64,000 nucleotides of DNA from Bacteroidota bacterium (GTDB taxonomy: Bacteria; Bacteroidota; Bacteroidia; Flavobacteriales; Flavobacteriaceae). The notes beneath the pieces are model-generated. The model saw only the letters and a program-made list of their open reading frames with translations. It was not told the origin of the DNA and did not search any database. The translations under genes and the position numbers were made by a program. Location of the stretch: assembly GCA_027621175.1 (NCBI GenBank), contig JAQCCM010000006.1:1-64000 (forward strand), written 5' to 3'. Shown here piece after piece: positions 1 to 8,932 of the stretch; position 1 is the first letter of the stretch, and each line of letters begins with the position of its first letter.

Positions 1-16
1 TGGACTCATGTCCAGC

Positions 17-43
17 GTCCCGCTTAGGTGGGACTTTTTTTTT
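17..43 (+). terminator. Rho-independent terminator of a gene left of the window
   Basis: GTCCC (17-21) pairs with GGGAC (30-34) and is followed by nine T residues (35-43). The orientation suits a plus-strand transcript that ends before the window. A second small inverted repeat (TGGAC/GTCCA, 1-14) lies directly upstream. The gene it serves is not visible. Confidence 0.75.
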
Positions 44-379
44 ACACACACTTGATATTGGCTAAGGTGTTGGTCGAGATGTTTCCCGACCAAAGACCTT
101 AGCGTAGCATAACAATCAAAGCATAATAAGGTTCACTGCTACAAAAAAAAAGAACCTATTCTTTTATATGGGCAAAAAAGGTAGTGTTTCAGACTGTTCC
201 AAAATATGGTTCGTCTTACATCCACTGGTGTAAATGTGTGAAAGTAAGCAAGGCTTAGGTGTGGTCAAATGAGTTGAGTACCCATTTTGTAGGTTGAAAC
301 TACGTTTTCAACCGTTGAATAGACCGAAAAAGATGCGTTTATTTATTGTAAGAAAAGTACTACAGCGGTAAGATTTGTA
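44..379. other. 336-nt non-coding region with several inverted repeats
   Basis: No credible coding sequence is seen on either strand. The region holds a long interrupted stem: GCTAAGGT (61-68) with ACCTTAGC (96-103), and inside it TTGGTCG (70-76) with CGACCAA (87-93). Further inverted repeats are AGGTTC/GAACCT (129-134 and 152-157) and GGTTGAAA/TTTCAACC (292-299 and 306-313). None is followed by a T tract on either strand, so they do not look like terminators. The words GCTTAGGTGGGAC, GGCTAAGGTGTTGGTC and GGCTTAGGTGTGGTC at about 22, 60 and 253 resemble each other. The region may carry a small RNA, or it may be the 3' untranslated part of the operon that ends at 380. Confidence 0.5.
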
Positions 380-2488
380 CTAGTAATATTGATTTCGGTT
401 GTCTGTTACTTCAAAATTACTTTTTAATGCATCCGAAACATTTGTCTGAATATTTTGCTTAGCAGTATTTGAAATGGAAGCTTTGTAACCTGCGTAGTTA
501 GATAAGTCCTCTGCCGCTGTTTTAGCTTTTACCTGTACCACAAAAACACCAGATTTGCCTCCAATAGGCTGAGAAACAACACCTTCCGCCATACCAAAAC
601 CAACGCCAACAACTTCAGGCTCGTTAGATACGCCTGCCAACATGCTCGTAAAACGATTTACCGCATTGGCAGTACTCACTGTTTGTTCAAACTTAGTAGC
701 AACATCTTCTAAGGAGTCATAACCACTGATTTGCTTTAGCAGCATGGCTTTCTTTTTTTCTTTTATAACAAGTGGCGTAACTGTTGCTTTTAGTTCATCT
801 ACATCAGGGAGTCCAGCCTCTTTTACATCTTTTATTTGAATAATAACATATCCACCTGTAGACAATGCGAATCGCTTCACATCTGTTACCTGGCGTCCTT
901 CTTCGAAAGCCCAACGAACCACCTGACGTTGTGTACCCAGAACAGGTAATGATTCATCTAAAGCTTTTACGCCATTAATATCTTTAACTGCATAGTTGTT
1001 TTGTGTTGCAATAGCTTTGAAATCTGCAACTTGTATATCCAATTCAAATTGTGTCGCATCTGTAAAGACCTGATTACTGGTAGCTTCTGAAGGAATCAAT
1101 TTTTTTGATATCGTGGCTAGTTTGATTACATCTTTTTTGTCTTGTATCTCGATGACGTGGAAGCCAAACTCCGTTTCCGCTACACCAAATGCACCTGTGC
1201 GGTTTCCAAAAACAAAATCGCTGAAAGGCGCTACCATCTCTTCGCGCACAAATTCTGGCAACTCTCCTCCTCTAGAAGCTGATGGCCCATCAGAATTTTC
1301 ACGAGCCAATTGTGCAAAATCACCACCTCTTTTAACTTTTCGCAGTAATGCGTATGCTTCCTTTTTTGCTGCTTCTTTGTTGCGTGTAACCGTTTCTGCA
1401 GCTCTTGATGCGCCATTATAAGCAATTAAAATATGACGTGCTTTAGCTTTCCCCTGTTTGAGACGAGAAACTATGCGTGAAATGTTTGTAAAGCCGTTGT
1501 CTTCATAAGGACCAAAAACCTGGTCCAAAGGAAGGTTAAATAACGTGTTGGCATAGCTGCCTGAAAGTTCGGTCTCGGAAAGAAAAGCATCCTGAAAAGG
1601 AACATCAGAATTTTCGTTGACAAAATTTGGTAATGCATCTGCGGCTATATCTTTAAAAGAAGGAAAGGTTTCTTCTTGTTTTGACACCTCATTAAATTCA
1701 ACACGAGTGGTAAGCAACTCGCGTAATTGATTTTCAATAAGTACTTTGTCTTCTGGCGTTGCGGTCTCTGCAAACTGAACATATTGCAAGCTTCTAGATT
1801 CTTCACGCTCATAGGTGTCCGCGTTTTCAGCTATGTAACGCTCCACATCTTTGTTTGAAACAGTAACTAAACTGTCGGGGATCACGCTGTAAGGAACACG
1901 CACATATTCCAAGTCAATAAGATCATTTTGTAGCGCGTAGCTTTGTTGGGCTTCAAAATTCGTGGTATTCAAGCCAGCAGAAACCATATCGACATATTGC
2001 TGGACACGAATATTGTTTTTAATAGACGCCTCTTGAGCTTTCCATTGCTCAAATCCTTGAGGGTTGTTTTGACTTAAGTCTAAAATAAAATCTGTAAAAC
2101 GGTTTGGGTCAAAAGATCCGTCTTCACCTTGAAACTGTGGGTCAGAAGAAAAATTTGGATCGTTTTCAATAAACTGCTCAATATGTGTTTTTCCAACAAA
2201 TAAGCCTAAGGCCTCAAAAGTTTGTTCGAAAGCTTTCGCATTCGTAGATTGGTTAAAAGCAAAATTCACTGCCTGCATGGTTGTCATACGGTAATTCCGT
2301 TCGGCAAAATCAACTTGACGGCTAAATTCATCAATCCCGACTTCTTCCTCTCCAACAATCAAAACAGGGTCTTGACTTGTGGAGGAACTTCCGTCAAAAA
2401 CACCAGTGAAAACAAACGCTAAAAGCGCCATTCCAATAATGAAGATTAAAAAAATAGAACGTTCTCTGATTTTACTTAAAATAGCCAT
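380..2488 (-). CDS. ppiD: PpiD/SurA-like membrane-anchored peptidylprolyl isomerase
   Basis: A periplasmic folding factor that catalyses prolyl cis-trans isomerisation and holds newly exported outer-membrane proteins. The 702-residue protein starts with a short positive stretch and one membrane anchor (about residues 12-30), then a SurA-type N-terminal helical region. A parvulin domain follows at about 349-450, opening with KARHILIAY and ending with FGFHVIEI, and then a second, degenerate PpiC-like region and C-terminal helices. This is the order and size of PpiD. It is the last gene of the minus-strand run that begins with coaX and includes lptC, which fits a role in envelope assembly. The ATG at 2488 directly precedes the anchor. 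Confidence 0.88.
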   Translation of the reverse strand: MAILSKIRERSIFLIFIIGMALLAFVFTGVFDGSSSTSQDPVLIVGEEEVGIDEFSRQVDFAERNYRMTTMQAVNFAFNQSTNAKAFEQTFEALGLFVGKTHIEQFIENDPNFSSDPQFQGEDGSFDPNRFTDFILDLSQNNPQGFEQWKAQEASIKNNIRVQQYVDMVSAGLNTTNFEAQQSYALQNDLIDLEYVRVPYSVIPDSLVTVSNKDVERYIAENADTYEREESRSLQYVQFAETATPEDKVLIENQLRELLTTRVEFNEVSKQEETFPSFKDIAADALPNFVNENSDVPFQDAFLSETELSGSYANTLFNLPLDQVFGPYEDNGFTNISRIVSRLKQGKAKARHILIAYNGASRAAETVTRNKEAAKKEAYALLRKVKRGGDFAQLARENSDGPSASRGGELPEFVREEMVAPFSDFVFGNRTGAFGVAETEFGFHVIEIQDKKDVIKLATISKKLIPSEATSNQVFTDATQFELDIQVADFKAIATQNNYAVKDINGVKALDESLPVLGTQRQVVRWAFEEGRQVTDVKRFALSTGGYVIIQIKDVKEAGLPDVDELKATVTPLVIKEKKKAMLLKQISGYDSLEDVATKFEQTVSTANAVNRFTSMLAGVSNEPEVVGVGFGMAEGVVSQPIGGKSGVFVVQVKAKTAAEDLSNYAGYKASISNTAKQNIQTNVSDALKSNFEVTDNRNQYY

Positions 2489-2544
2489 GTTTAAAAAATT
2501 TAGACTGCATGCGAAAATACAATTAAAAAGAAGAATTTAAAACG

Positions 2545-3807
2545 CTAATTGACATAGACTTTTACTAATTCTACTTTAGTGTTAGACACCTCTAACATTT
2601 CAAAGGTATAACCTGCTATAGCAACACGTTCTCCTTCTAGAGGAATATCTGCGTTATGATGTACAATGAGTCCCCCGAGCGTTTCGTAAGATTCAGAAGC
2701 GGGTAAGTTTAGCATAAAACTAGCGTTAATTTCGTCAATTTCTAAACGTGCAGAAAAGGTAAACGAACCGTCATCGTGTGCTATTATAACATTAGAAACG
2801 GTATCGTGTTCATCCTCAATTTCTCCAAATAACTCTTCAATGATATCTTCAAGTGTCAACATTCCTGCAGTACCACCATACTCATCCAAAACTACAGCAA
2901 TGCTACGCCTTTTTTTGACCAATAAATTAAATACATCTTGAATACGCATGGTTTCTGGTATCCACTCCACTGCCTTAACAATGGCATGTAATGATTTGGG
3001 GTTTTTAAACATATCAAAGGCATGTACATATCCGATGATATTATCCATGCCTTGCGCATAGATTAAAATCTTAGAAAATCCAGTCGAGGAAAATATATGA
3101 ACCAATTCTGCTGGTTTTTCGTATCTATCAACTGCAACCATTTCGGCACGAGGCACCATGACTTCCCTGGCTTTGAGATTTGTAAAAGAGAGTGCGTTGT
3201 GGAAAAGTTGCAATTCGGCATCACGATCATCTTGGCTTGCTGTTTCGATGTGTTCTGATATAAAATCACCTAACTCTACCTTACTAAATGCAATAGATTC
3301 CTCATGTTTTGGAACGTTGAAAAAACGAGAAAGCACACTATCGGAAAAGCGCAATATTGTCCAGCTTACGGGTTTCATCAACTGATAAAAAACAAAAGCA
3401 GGTAGCGCAAAAAAACTTAAAAATCGGTTCGAGTAAATCTGAAAAAAGACCTTAGGCAAAAATTCAGCCGTGATTAGAATAACGGCTGTAGAAATCAGGG
3501 TTTGATAGAAAATAATATGGAGCGGGAGCGATGCGGAAGCTTCATAAAGGGGGAAGAGCTGGTTGACAATCAGCTCACCTGCAAAAATACCATACACTAC
3601 TAAGGATATATTATTGCCTACGAGCATGGAAACAATAAATCGTGAAGGGCTTGTAGTAATCGATTTCAAAAGTACACTGTAGCCTTTGTTCTGTGATTTC
3701 TGAATTTCAAGACGGATTTTGTTGGACGACACAAATGCAATCTCCATTCCAGAGAAAAATGCCGACAACAAAAGGCTAATGAGTAAAACCGTTATCTCAA
3801 CAGACAT
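2545..3807 (-). CDS. CNNM/HlyC-family membrane protein with CBS pair
   Basis: A member of the DUF21-CBS-CorC/HlyC family (hemolysin-related, CorB/CNNM type), linked to magnesium or cobalt transport. In flavobacteria the gliding protein GldE belongs to the same family. The 420 residues divide into a DUF21 membrane part (about 1-190, several hydrophobic segments), two CBS domains (about 205-330, with the VLDEYGGTAGMLTLEDI segment) and a C-terminal CorC_HlyC domain (about 340-418). It begins 3 nt after the small membrane gene stops, so the two are surely co-transcribed. No gldD is adjacent, so I do not call it gldE. Confidence 0.8.
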   Translation of the reverse strand: MSVEITVLLISLLLSAFFSGMEIAFVSSNKIRLEIQKSQNKGYSVLLKSITTSPSRFIVSMLVGNNISLVVYGIFAGELIVNQLFPLYEASASLPLHIIFYQTLISTAVILITAEFLPKVFFQIYSNRFLSFFALPAFVFYQLMKPVSWTILRFSDSVLSRFFNVPKHEESIAFSKVELGDFISEHIETASQDDRDAELQLFHNALSFTNLKAREVMVPRAEMVAVDRYEKPAELVHIFSSTGFSKILIYAQGMDNIIGYVHAFDMFKNPKSLHAIVKAVEWIPETMRIQDVFNLLVKKRRSIAVVLDEYGGTAGMLTLEDIIEELFGEIEDEHDTVSNVIIAHDDGSFTFSARLEIDEINASFMLNLPASESYETLGGLIVHHNADIPLEGERVAIAGYTFEMLEVSNTKVELVKVYVN

Positions 3808-3810
3808 GTT

Positions 3811-4005
3811 TTAGGATTGCTTACGCTTTTCTAGTTTCTTACGGTAGCGCCTACGGATATAAAACATCAAAAAGGCAACAACTGCAATGGCAATGTCGAG
3901 TGAAGTTTTCGACCCTTCTGCACCATTGTAATAAAATGCTCTAAACAAAAAGAGTGCGCCAAAAACTAGGTAAATAATTTCAGATATTCGGTAAAATTTG
4001 ATCAT
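3811..4005 (-). CDS. 64-residue membrane protein of the lptC operon
   Basis: Function unknown. It has two predicted membrane segments (about 8-25 and 35-52) and a strongly basic C-terminus (IRRRYRKKLEKRKQS), which should face the cytoplasm. Its ATG overlaps the stop of lptC by 4 nt (ATGA) and its own stop is 3 nt from the next start, the signature of a translationally coupled operon member. The position between lptC and a CBS-domain membrane protein suggests an envelope role, but nothing in the sequence names one. Confidence 0.7.
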   Translation of the reverse strand: MIKFYRISEIIYLVFGALFLFRAFYYNGAEGSKTSLDIAIAVVAFLMFYIRRRYRKKLEKRKQS

Positions 4006-4556
4006 AATTCTTCTTCTACGACAACACTTCCAACAAGTGGTCCTGTGGTTATTTTATTAAACGACCTACTGGCATCTAATACGCGTGCAGCAATGTCGTA
4101 ATCTACGTTTTTAAAGGTAAAGTTTTCTTCCGTAAAAACCCACTCTCGATCAACATCCCAGTACAATTGAGAGGTTCGCAAATCAGCCCCTTCAGGTGTT
4201 GTAATCTGTACATTACCCCGCAAGTCCACCAAATTAGTGCGATTATACAAAATACCATAATCCGCTTTTACAAAAGTTTCCTTATCGTTTTCGTCATAAA
4301 ATACGACTTCAAGACCGATTGGGAACTCAGAATATGGAAAAGGTTGATTGGTGTAATCAAGGTTTTTAGGTGCTGTAAGAATTGCCAACGTTTGTGCCGA
4401 ATCTGTATAAACAACTCTTATGGTATCCGCCTCTCCAACTGGGAGTGCATCAAATTGATTGAGCTGCTTGACCTGTTCAAAATTGTTTTTACACGAGCAA
4501 GTGGCAATCACTGCTAGCGCAAACATTAGGTTTTTGAACAAATCAAGTTGTTGCAT
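4002..4556 (-). CDS. lptC: LptC-family LPS export lipoprotein
   Basis: LptC forms part of the periplasmic bridge (LptB2FGC-LptA) that carries lipopolysaccharide from the inner to the outer membrane. The 184-residue product has a hydrophobic leader ending in a cysteine-rich lipobox region (VIATCSC, about 16-22). The LptC/OstA-like beta-jellyroll follows at about 40-175, with the recurring pattern F.K.D.G..Y......L.GNV. Family members in Bacteroidota are commonly lipoproteins of this size. It follows the TPR gene after 1 nt and overlaps the next small gene by 4 nt. Confidence 0.85.
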   Translation of the reverse strand: MQQLDLFKNLMFALAVIATCSCKNNFEQVKQLNQFDALPVGEADTIRVVYTDSAQTLAILTAPKNLDYTNQPFPYSEFPIGLEVVFYDENDKETFVKADYGILYNRTNLVDLRGNVQITTPEGADLRTSQLYWDVDREWVFTEENFTFKNVDYDIAARVLDASRSFNKITTGPLVGSVVVEEEL

Positions 4557-4557
4557 G

Positions 4558-5943
4558 CTACAACTGCGGAACGGTTACACTATCATTAATCCAGCAAGAA
4601 AAACGAATGGTTTGACCAGCATTACCCTCGGTGAAAATATCCGTTTTGCTAGGTGCTCTACCCTCGTAACTTTTTGCCATGTCAAGTGCCGTCTTTTTTA
4701 CACCTGAATCAACAGATGCTGCGCGACGTGCTGTTGTTGCCGCTAACCAATATACGGCGCGTTTTTCAAACTGCGTGGTACCACAACTATTTGCACTGGA
4801 GGCATATAAATTTGCAATAAGCATATATGCTTTCCCCATTGAAGGTTGGTATTGCAATGCTCTTTTAGCATAGGAACGCGCTTTGCTTTTCAGGTCTCTT
4901 GTCTTAAATTTTACTGCAATTTTGTATAAGATTGCTGCCTTGCGATACTGATCTTGCTCCAATGTTAAAGACTCTTCGTAGTATGCCAACGCGCCCTGGT
5001 TATCGCCAGCCTTATCTTTTAATAATCCTAAATAATAAGCTGAATTAGCAGAAGGATTAATGCCGTGTAGCGCTTCCACAAGCTCAACAAAAAGTGGATC
5101 GTCAGAACATTCTTTAGCATCCATCCTACTTGCAGCACGGTTTAGCCAAACACTATTGGTTTTGTTTGCTTCAAAGTTTTTACGATAAAGCGGAATTAAA
5201 TTCTCACAGCTGGATTCTTTAGAAATCATAGCATCTAAGTTACCCGCATAAGTAGAAAATGCCAATACGTTGGTTTCATATACACGCTTGTTCCGTTGGT
5301 CTCTTGAAGTTACGGGCTGACCACCGTCTTCCTTTTTTAAAATGACATCAAGTTTGCGCGCCAAGTTTGTTTGCTCTAGCTCAAACTTTTCAGATATCTC
5401 TTCGTATTTAGTGAATAAATCTTCGGTAGTTAGATTTCCTTCTTTGTACAAATTATACGATGTTTTAAAAAATATATACAAACTCTTTGGACTTGTAAAA
5501 CTTGCTGCATCTTGCGTAAATGCTTGATTGAATATATCAAATGCCTCTTGAGTTGTTCCTATGTTGTAATCAAACATGGCCTCAGCTTTTGAAGATAGGA
5601 TTTTACCTACTTCACTAGTGCCTCTTTTAGTTGTTGGAAAATAGGTCTTCCAATCATCATAAAGTGAAATGAGTTCCTGTTGATAAAGAGCCTTATCATC
5701 GGTTGCATTTTTAATTTTATGGGTTAAGATACGTTCGCCATACTTAAAGGTTGCCACATTAAGTTCAGGACAAATAGTTCGTACTTCTTTCCATGGCTGA
5801 TATGCCGAATCGTAGTTTTTAACTTTTGCAAACTCTGCAAAAATAGATAGGTTTCCAGGGCATGAATTTTTATCCCCTTGAGCAATGGCTGTAGCGCCTA
5901 AACATAACATCAATAAAAATAACGTATTTCTCATAGCTTTCAT
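4558..5943 (-). CDS. Secreted TPR-repeat protein
   Basis: The 461-residue product has a signal peptide (about 1-21, cleavage after AIAQ) and then helical TPR-type repeats, clearest at about 300-390 (AYYLGLLKDKAGDNQGALAYY and the following YRKAAILYKIA and YAKRALQYQPSMGKAYM units). TPR arrays mediate protein-protein contacts, here presumably in the periplasm. Its start codon shares one base with the stop of the upstream barrel gene (TAATG), so translation is probably coupled. It lies between an outer-membrane barrel and lptC. A part in outer-membrane assembly is an inference from that position only. Confidence 0.75.
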   Translation of the reverse strand: MKAMRNTLFLLMLCLGATAIAQGDKNSCPGNLSIFAEFAKVKNYDSAYQPWKEVRTICPELNVATFKYGERILTHKIKNATDDKALYQQELISLYDDWKTYFPTTKRGTSEVGKILSSKAEAMFDYNIGTTQEAFDIFNQAFTQDAASFTSPKSLYIFFKTSYNLYKEGNLTTEDLFTKYEEISEKFELEQTNLARKLDVILKKEDGGQPVTSRDQRNKRVYETNVLAFSTYAGNLDAMISKESSCENLIPLYRKNFEANKTNSVWLNRAASRMDAKECSDDPLFVELVEALHGINPSANSAYYLGLLKDKAGDNQGALAYYEESLTLEQDQYRKAAILYKIAVKFKTRDLKSKARSYAKRALQYQPSMGKAYMLIANLYASSANSCGTTQFEKRAVYWLAATTARRAASVDSGVKKTALDMAKSYEGRAPSKTDIFTEGNAGQTIRFSCWINDSVTVPQL

Positions 5944-7187
5944 TAATCGTATTTCCTTTTAATAAACCAAATATCACTGAGCGAAAAGCCCAACATGATG
6001 TTCGTGTAATTATCTTTAATTAAACCTGCTTTATTTGTTCCCATTTGGCCAATTTCAACACCAATATTAATTTTGGATAACACATTCACTGGCAATCCAA
6101 TTCCAAAGGTTATGCCAAAGTCTTTTACGGCTTGATTCTTTAATTCTAATCCTGTGTGTTCCCAGCGCAAACCTGCTCGGTATACCACTCGGCTCAAAAA
6201 GCTTGTGAAAGAATCGTATTTTGGGATGTAAAATCCGCCAGCAGATAACCGGGAGGCTGGAACAAAATTCGCGTCTGCATTGGTTTCTAACGGATTGATT
6301 ATTCCTTTTGCAGTGTTTACGTAAGTCAATCCGGCAAACCAATGTTGTGGTTTTCCAAATCCAAAACCGAGAGTAGTTTCGGCTGCAAGTTTGTTCGTGG
6401 TTGTAACCAAATTTCCTAAATCCATTTCCTTTTTAGTACCAATTGCTCCGTTGGGAGTTATACTAGAAATGGTTCTTGAGTTGGTGCTTTGCAATGAGGC
6501 ATTGGGAGTATATGTGGCTGAAAATTGGAGTGCATAGTTGGAAAAAATATTTCTACTGTAGTGCATACCAAAAGTATATTGGACACCGCTTAGCTCAGAG
6601 TTTGTAAAAAATTGTGTGCTATTTTGAATACCTGATGCAGTTTGAATGAGTGTTTTTTCGGTGTATCCAAAGTTATATAAGGCACTAACACCCAAACTCA
6701 ATCCTTTATATGGATTAAAAGCAAGGCTTAAAAAAGTACTATTCACCCCACCTGTTCCACTAAGCAGGTTTTTGTATTCTAAACCGTTATTTTCTGTAGT
6801 TGTGTTAATCCTATATCCAAGAGAAGATTTCGGTTTAAGCCCAAAACCAAATGCAAAATGTTTTGTAGGGACGCTTAGGGATAAGTAATTTAACGCAGAG
6901 GTCGAAACAGATGCTTTTGCTTGCAGAGTACGTTGGGATGAAGCTTTATAATTTGCTCCGACACGGTATTGCACATATCCGAGTTTTCCAAGGGTAGCTG
7001 GATTGTCGAGACTAAATTGTGTGCTGTCGGCATATGTTGTCACACCCCCAATAGTATTGTTTTCTGCAGTCCTAGTGGAAGCAGGTTGCCCAATCCCATA
7101 ATATGAATATGGAGAGAGAGTGGCGTTTTGGGCAAATACATACGTACCAAAAAGAACCAGTGAAATAGAAAGAAAATTACTTTTCAT
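5943..7187 (-). CDS. Outer-membrane beta-barrel protein
   Basis: The 414-residue product starts with a signal peptide (cleavage after VFAQ, about residue 20). Its N-terminal region LSPYSYYGIGQ is typical of a barrel family common in flavobacteria and distantly like FadL/OmpP1 transporters. The rest alternates aromatic and polar residues, as expected for amphipathic strands, and ends with KRKYD. The substrate is unknown. The start overlaps the 3' end of coaX by 11 nt and the stop overlaps the TPR gene by 1 nt, so the three are one transcription unit. Confidence 0.78.
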   Translation of the reverse strand: MKSNFLSISLVLFGTYVFAQNATLSPYSYYGIGQPASTRTAENNTIGGVTTYADSTQFSLDNPATLGKLGYVQYRVGANYKASSQRTLQAKASVSTSALNYLSLSVPTKHFAFGFGLKPKSSLGYRINTTTENNGLEYKNLLSGTGGVNSTFLSLAFNPYKGLSLGVSALYNFGYTEKTLIQTASGIQNSTQFFTNSELSGVQYTFGMHYSRNIFSNYALQFSATYTPNASLQSTNSRTISSITPNGAIGTKKEMDLGNLVTTTNKLAAETTLGFGFGKPQHWFAGLTYVNTAKGIINPLETNADANFVPASRLSAGGFYIPKYDSFTSFLSRVVYRAGLRWEHTGLELKNQAVKDFGITFGIGLPVNVLSKINIGVEIGQMGTNKAGLIKDNYTNIMLGFSLSDIWFIKRKYD

Positions 7188-7920
7188 GTAATGAATTAAA
7201 CATCAGGAGGTGATAAAGACCTATAAGGGTTAAATCTGCGACAGCAAATATGGTGTTTTTTATCTTTTTATTCAAAAAATTAGCGTCTCCGCCTGTTAAA
7301 ATTATGGTAAAACTGCTGCGTAAATTAATAAATGTATCTATTTGTGACTGAATTTCAGCAATGATTCCAGATTCTACACCATATTCCATACTTGTTTTGG
7401 TAGATTTTCCAATAGAAGGGATTTTTTCTGGCGGATTTAGATGTGGCAATTTCTCCGTAAATAGGTGCATTGCGTGATAACGCATTGCTCTTCCAGGGGA
7501 AATGGCACCACCTATATGATGTGCATTTTCGTCCATGAAATCATAAGTAATACAACTACCAGCATCAATTATCAAAACAGGTGTGTTAGGGAATTTTAAT
7601 ACTGCTCCAGCCAAAGCCGCCCTGCGGTCAACACCCAAGGTATCAAGATTATCATAGTCTGAAGTAAAAGGGTATTTGATTGTGCTGTCAATAAAAATAA
7701 TTTTGGGGGTATTCGAGAGTTTAGCAACCAAACGCTTTGTTTCAGATCCGTCACCACCGACTAAAATTGACTCAATAGGATTTGCTTTAAAAAATGTATC
7801 CCATTGCAATGTTGTCCAATGCGTACACATTCCCGATTTTTGCAACGTATCTGACACAAAATATCCGTACTTGACATGGGTGTTTCCAACATCCAGTACC
7901 AAGTGTCTATTTTTTTTCAT
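7177..7920 (-). CDS. coaX: Type III pantothenate kinase
   Basis: It phosphorylates pantothenate, the first step of coenzyme A synthesis. Family motifs are visible: DVGNTHVKYG at 10-19 (phosphate-binding), GVDRRAALAGA from 96, and DAGSCITYD at 119-127, in the position where family members usually carry DAGT. The length of 247 matches the family. The ASKHA fold of CoaX gives no feedback inhibition by CoA, a known family trait. It is the first gene of the minus-strand run ending at 380. A near-consensus -7 element (TACTTTAG on the minus strand, 7928-7935) lies upstream, but the leader would be very short. Confidence 0.92.
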   Translation of the reverse strand: MKKNRHLVLDVGNTHVKYGYFVSDTLQKSGMCTHWTTLQWDTFFKANPIESILVGGDGSETKRLVAKLSNTPKIIFIDSTIKYPFTSDYDNLDTLGVDRRAALAGAVLKFPNTPVLIIDAGSCITYDFMDENAHHIGGAISPGRAMRYHAMHLFTEKLPHLNPPEKIPSIGKSTKTSMEYGVESGIIAEIQSQIDTFINLRSSFTIILTGGDANFLNKKIKNTIFAVADLTLIGLYHLLMFNSLHEK

Positions 7921-7954
7921 AGTGTGCTAAAGTAGAAGTTTTTTTTCAAGCTAC

Positions 7955-7984
7955 TTGCCAATTGTGGGAAAGGGGCTATATTTG
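7955..7984 (+). promoter_or_regulatory. Bacteroidota-type promoter of tRNA-Phe
   Basis: TTG at 7955-7957, a 19-nt spacer, then TATATTTG at 7977-7984. This is an exact match to the TTG-N19-TAnnTTTG consensus and places the start of transcription about 12 nt before the tRNA. Confidence 0.8.
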
Positions 7985-8002
7985 TGCCTGCAAATTTTGC
8001 AT

Positions 8003-8075
8003 GGTACCTTAGCTCAGTTGGTAGAGCAAAGGACTGAAAATCCTTGTGTCCCTGGTTCGATTCCTGGAGGTACCA
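8003..8075 (+). tRNA. tRNA-Phe (anticodon GAA)
   Basis: The acceptor stem GGTACCT (8003-8009) pairs with AGGTACC (8068-8074) and the discriminator base is A. The D arm has AGCTCAGTTGGTAGAGC. The anticodon stem AAGGA/TCCTT encloses the loop CTGAAAA, giving anticodon GAA. The T arm contains GGTTCGATTCC. The 3' CCA is not encoded. A strong promoter precedes it and a terminator follows. It is also the likely target of the element whose integrase remnant lies just downstream. Confidence 0.97.
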
Positions 8076-8081
8076 CTTTTT

Positions 8082-8124
8082 AACCCTGTAAGTCATTGAT
8101 TTACAGGGTTTTATATTTTTATTT
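8082..8124 (+). terminator. Terminator after tRNA-Phe
   Basis: A perfect 10-bp stem, AACCCTGTAA (8082-8091) with TTACAGGGTT (8101-8110), followed by a T-rich tail. It begins 6 nt after the tRNA. Confidence 0.8.
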
Positions 8125-8147
8125 TCCTCCGGTGTTGTCATTGGTGT

Positions 8148-8915
8148 TCACATTTTGAGGTTTTTTACTACCTTCATTGAACTATGAGATGACAATAATC
8201 TGGTATCACTTCCCATGGTATGAAATACCCAAGTAAGGTATGTTTTTCTGAGGTGTTTTAGGGTGAATGGAGTTTCAATACCTGCAGCTTTTCTAAAGTG
8301 GGTGAACGATCGAGAGACTTTCTCCATTATTGTATTAATTGTATACGTATTCTCTGGATCGATGAGTTTGACATTTTTCCCTTTCATTTTATCATATCCC
8401 ATTTCTTTTAAAAGTTTCATCAGATCCTCGTTAATAGGGGAGAGTTTTTTTGGAGTGTTCTTATTACCCAATCGTTCGACTTTTAGGTTTCTAAATTGAA
8501 AGAATAGCACTCCTTTACTGCCTTGGATAATATCATTCCATTTAAGACTGAGTACTTCCTCTCTACGTCCTCCAACAAGAAGAAAGAGTTTAAATGCATT
8601 AACCATCCAAGTTTCATACAAATAATCTCTTCTTCCATTCGATCTTGTTTGTTGAAACGATGACTTTGATTCTACCGCTGCTATAATTTTTTCAAACTCA
8701 TCTTTGGTAAAAATCAAATTATCACCTTTAATCACTTGTTTTCGAATACAATTTTTAAAAGGATTCTTTATGTCTAACTCTTCGATTTCGATTAAGAATT
8801 TGTAAAATGAAGTTATACTTGTTAAAACCTTGTTGAAAGTTTTGGGGTGAGGGTATTTAATCTCCAATTGCCTGTAGAAAATAGAAACATCATTATTTCT
8901 GACATCCCCCGGTTT
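8148..8915 (-). pseudogene. Tyrosine recombinase (integrase) remnant, truncated at both ends
   Basis: The frame encodes the core-binding and catalytic parts of a tyrosine recombinase. Visible are the first catalytic arginine in VGGRREEVLSLKW, the HxxR box in LKHLRKTYLT and the following histidine in SSHSSMKV. The protein then ends after about ten residues (KNLKM) and no nucleophilic tyrosine is present in any nearby frame. At the other end the reading frame is closed by TAG (8916-8918), and no ATG fits: an in-frame TTG at 8867 is the first start, within the core-binding domain. About 255 codons remain of the 350-400 usual for the family. It lies 3' of tRNA-Phe and points toward it, the usual layout of an element integrated at a tRNA. 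Recombination activity is very unlikely. Confidence 0.8.
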
Positions 8916-8932
8916 CTATCTGTTCTTTAAAC

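Noticed and set aside
1113-1421. 102-residue plus-strand reading frame within the PpiD-like gene
   Set aside because: It is antisense to the parvulin domain, with no promoter and unnatural Ser/Pro-rich composition.
7917-8141. 74-residue minus-strand reading frame across tRNA-Phe
   Set aside because: It lies on the complement of the tRNA and its terminator and has no family features.
8061-8930. Direct-repeat attachment sites (attL/attR) of the tRNA-Phe element
   Set aside because: The T-arm segment of the tRNA and the stretch near 8905-8923 (CCCCCGGTTTCTATCTG) share only about half of their positions. That is not enough to call a repeat.
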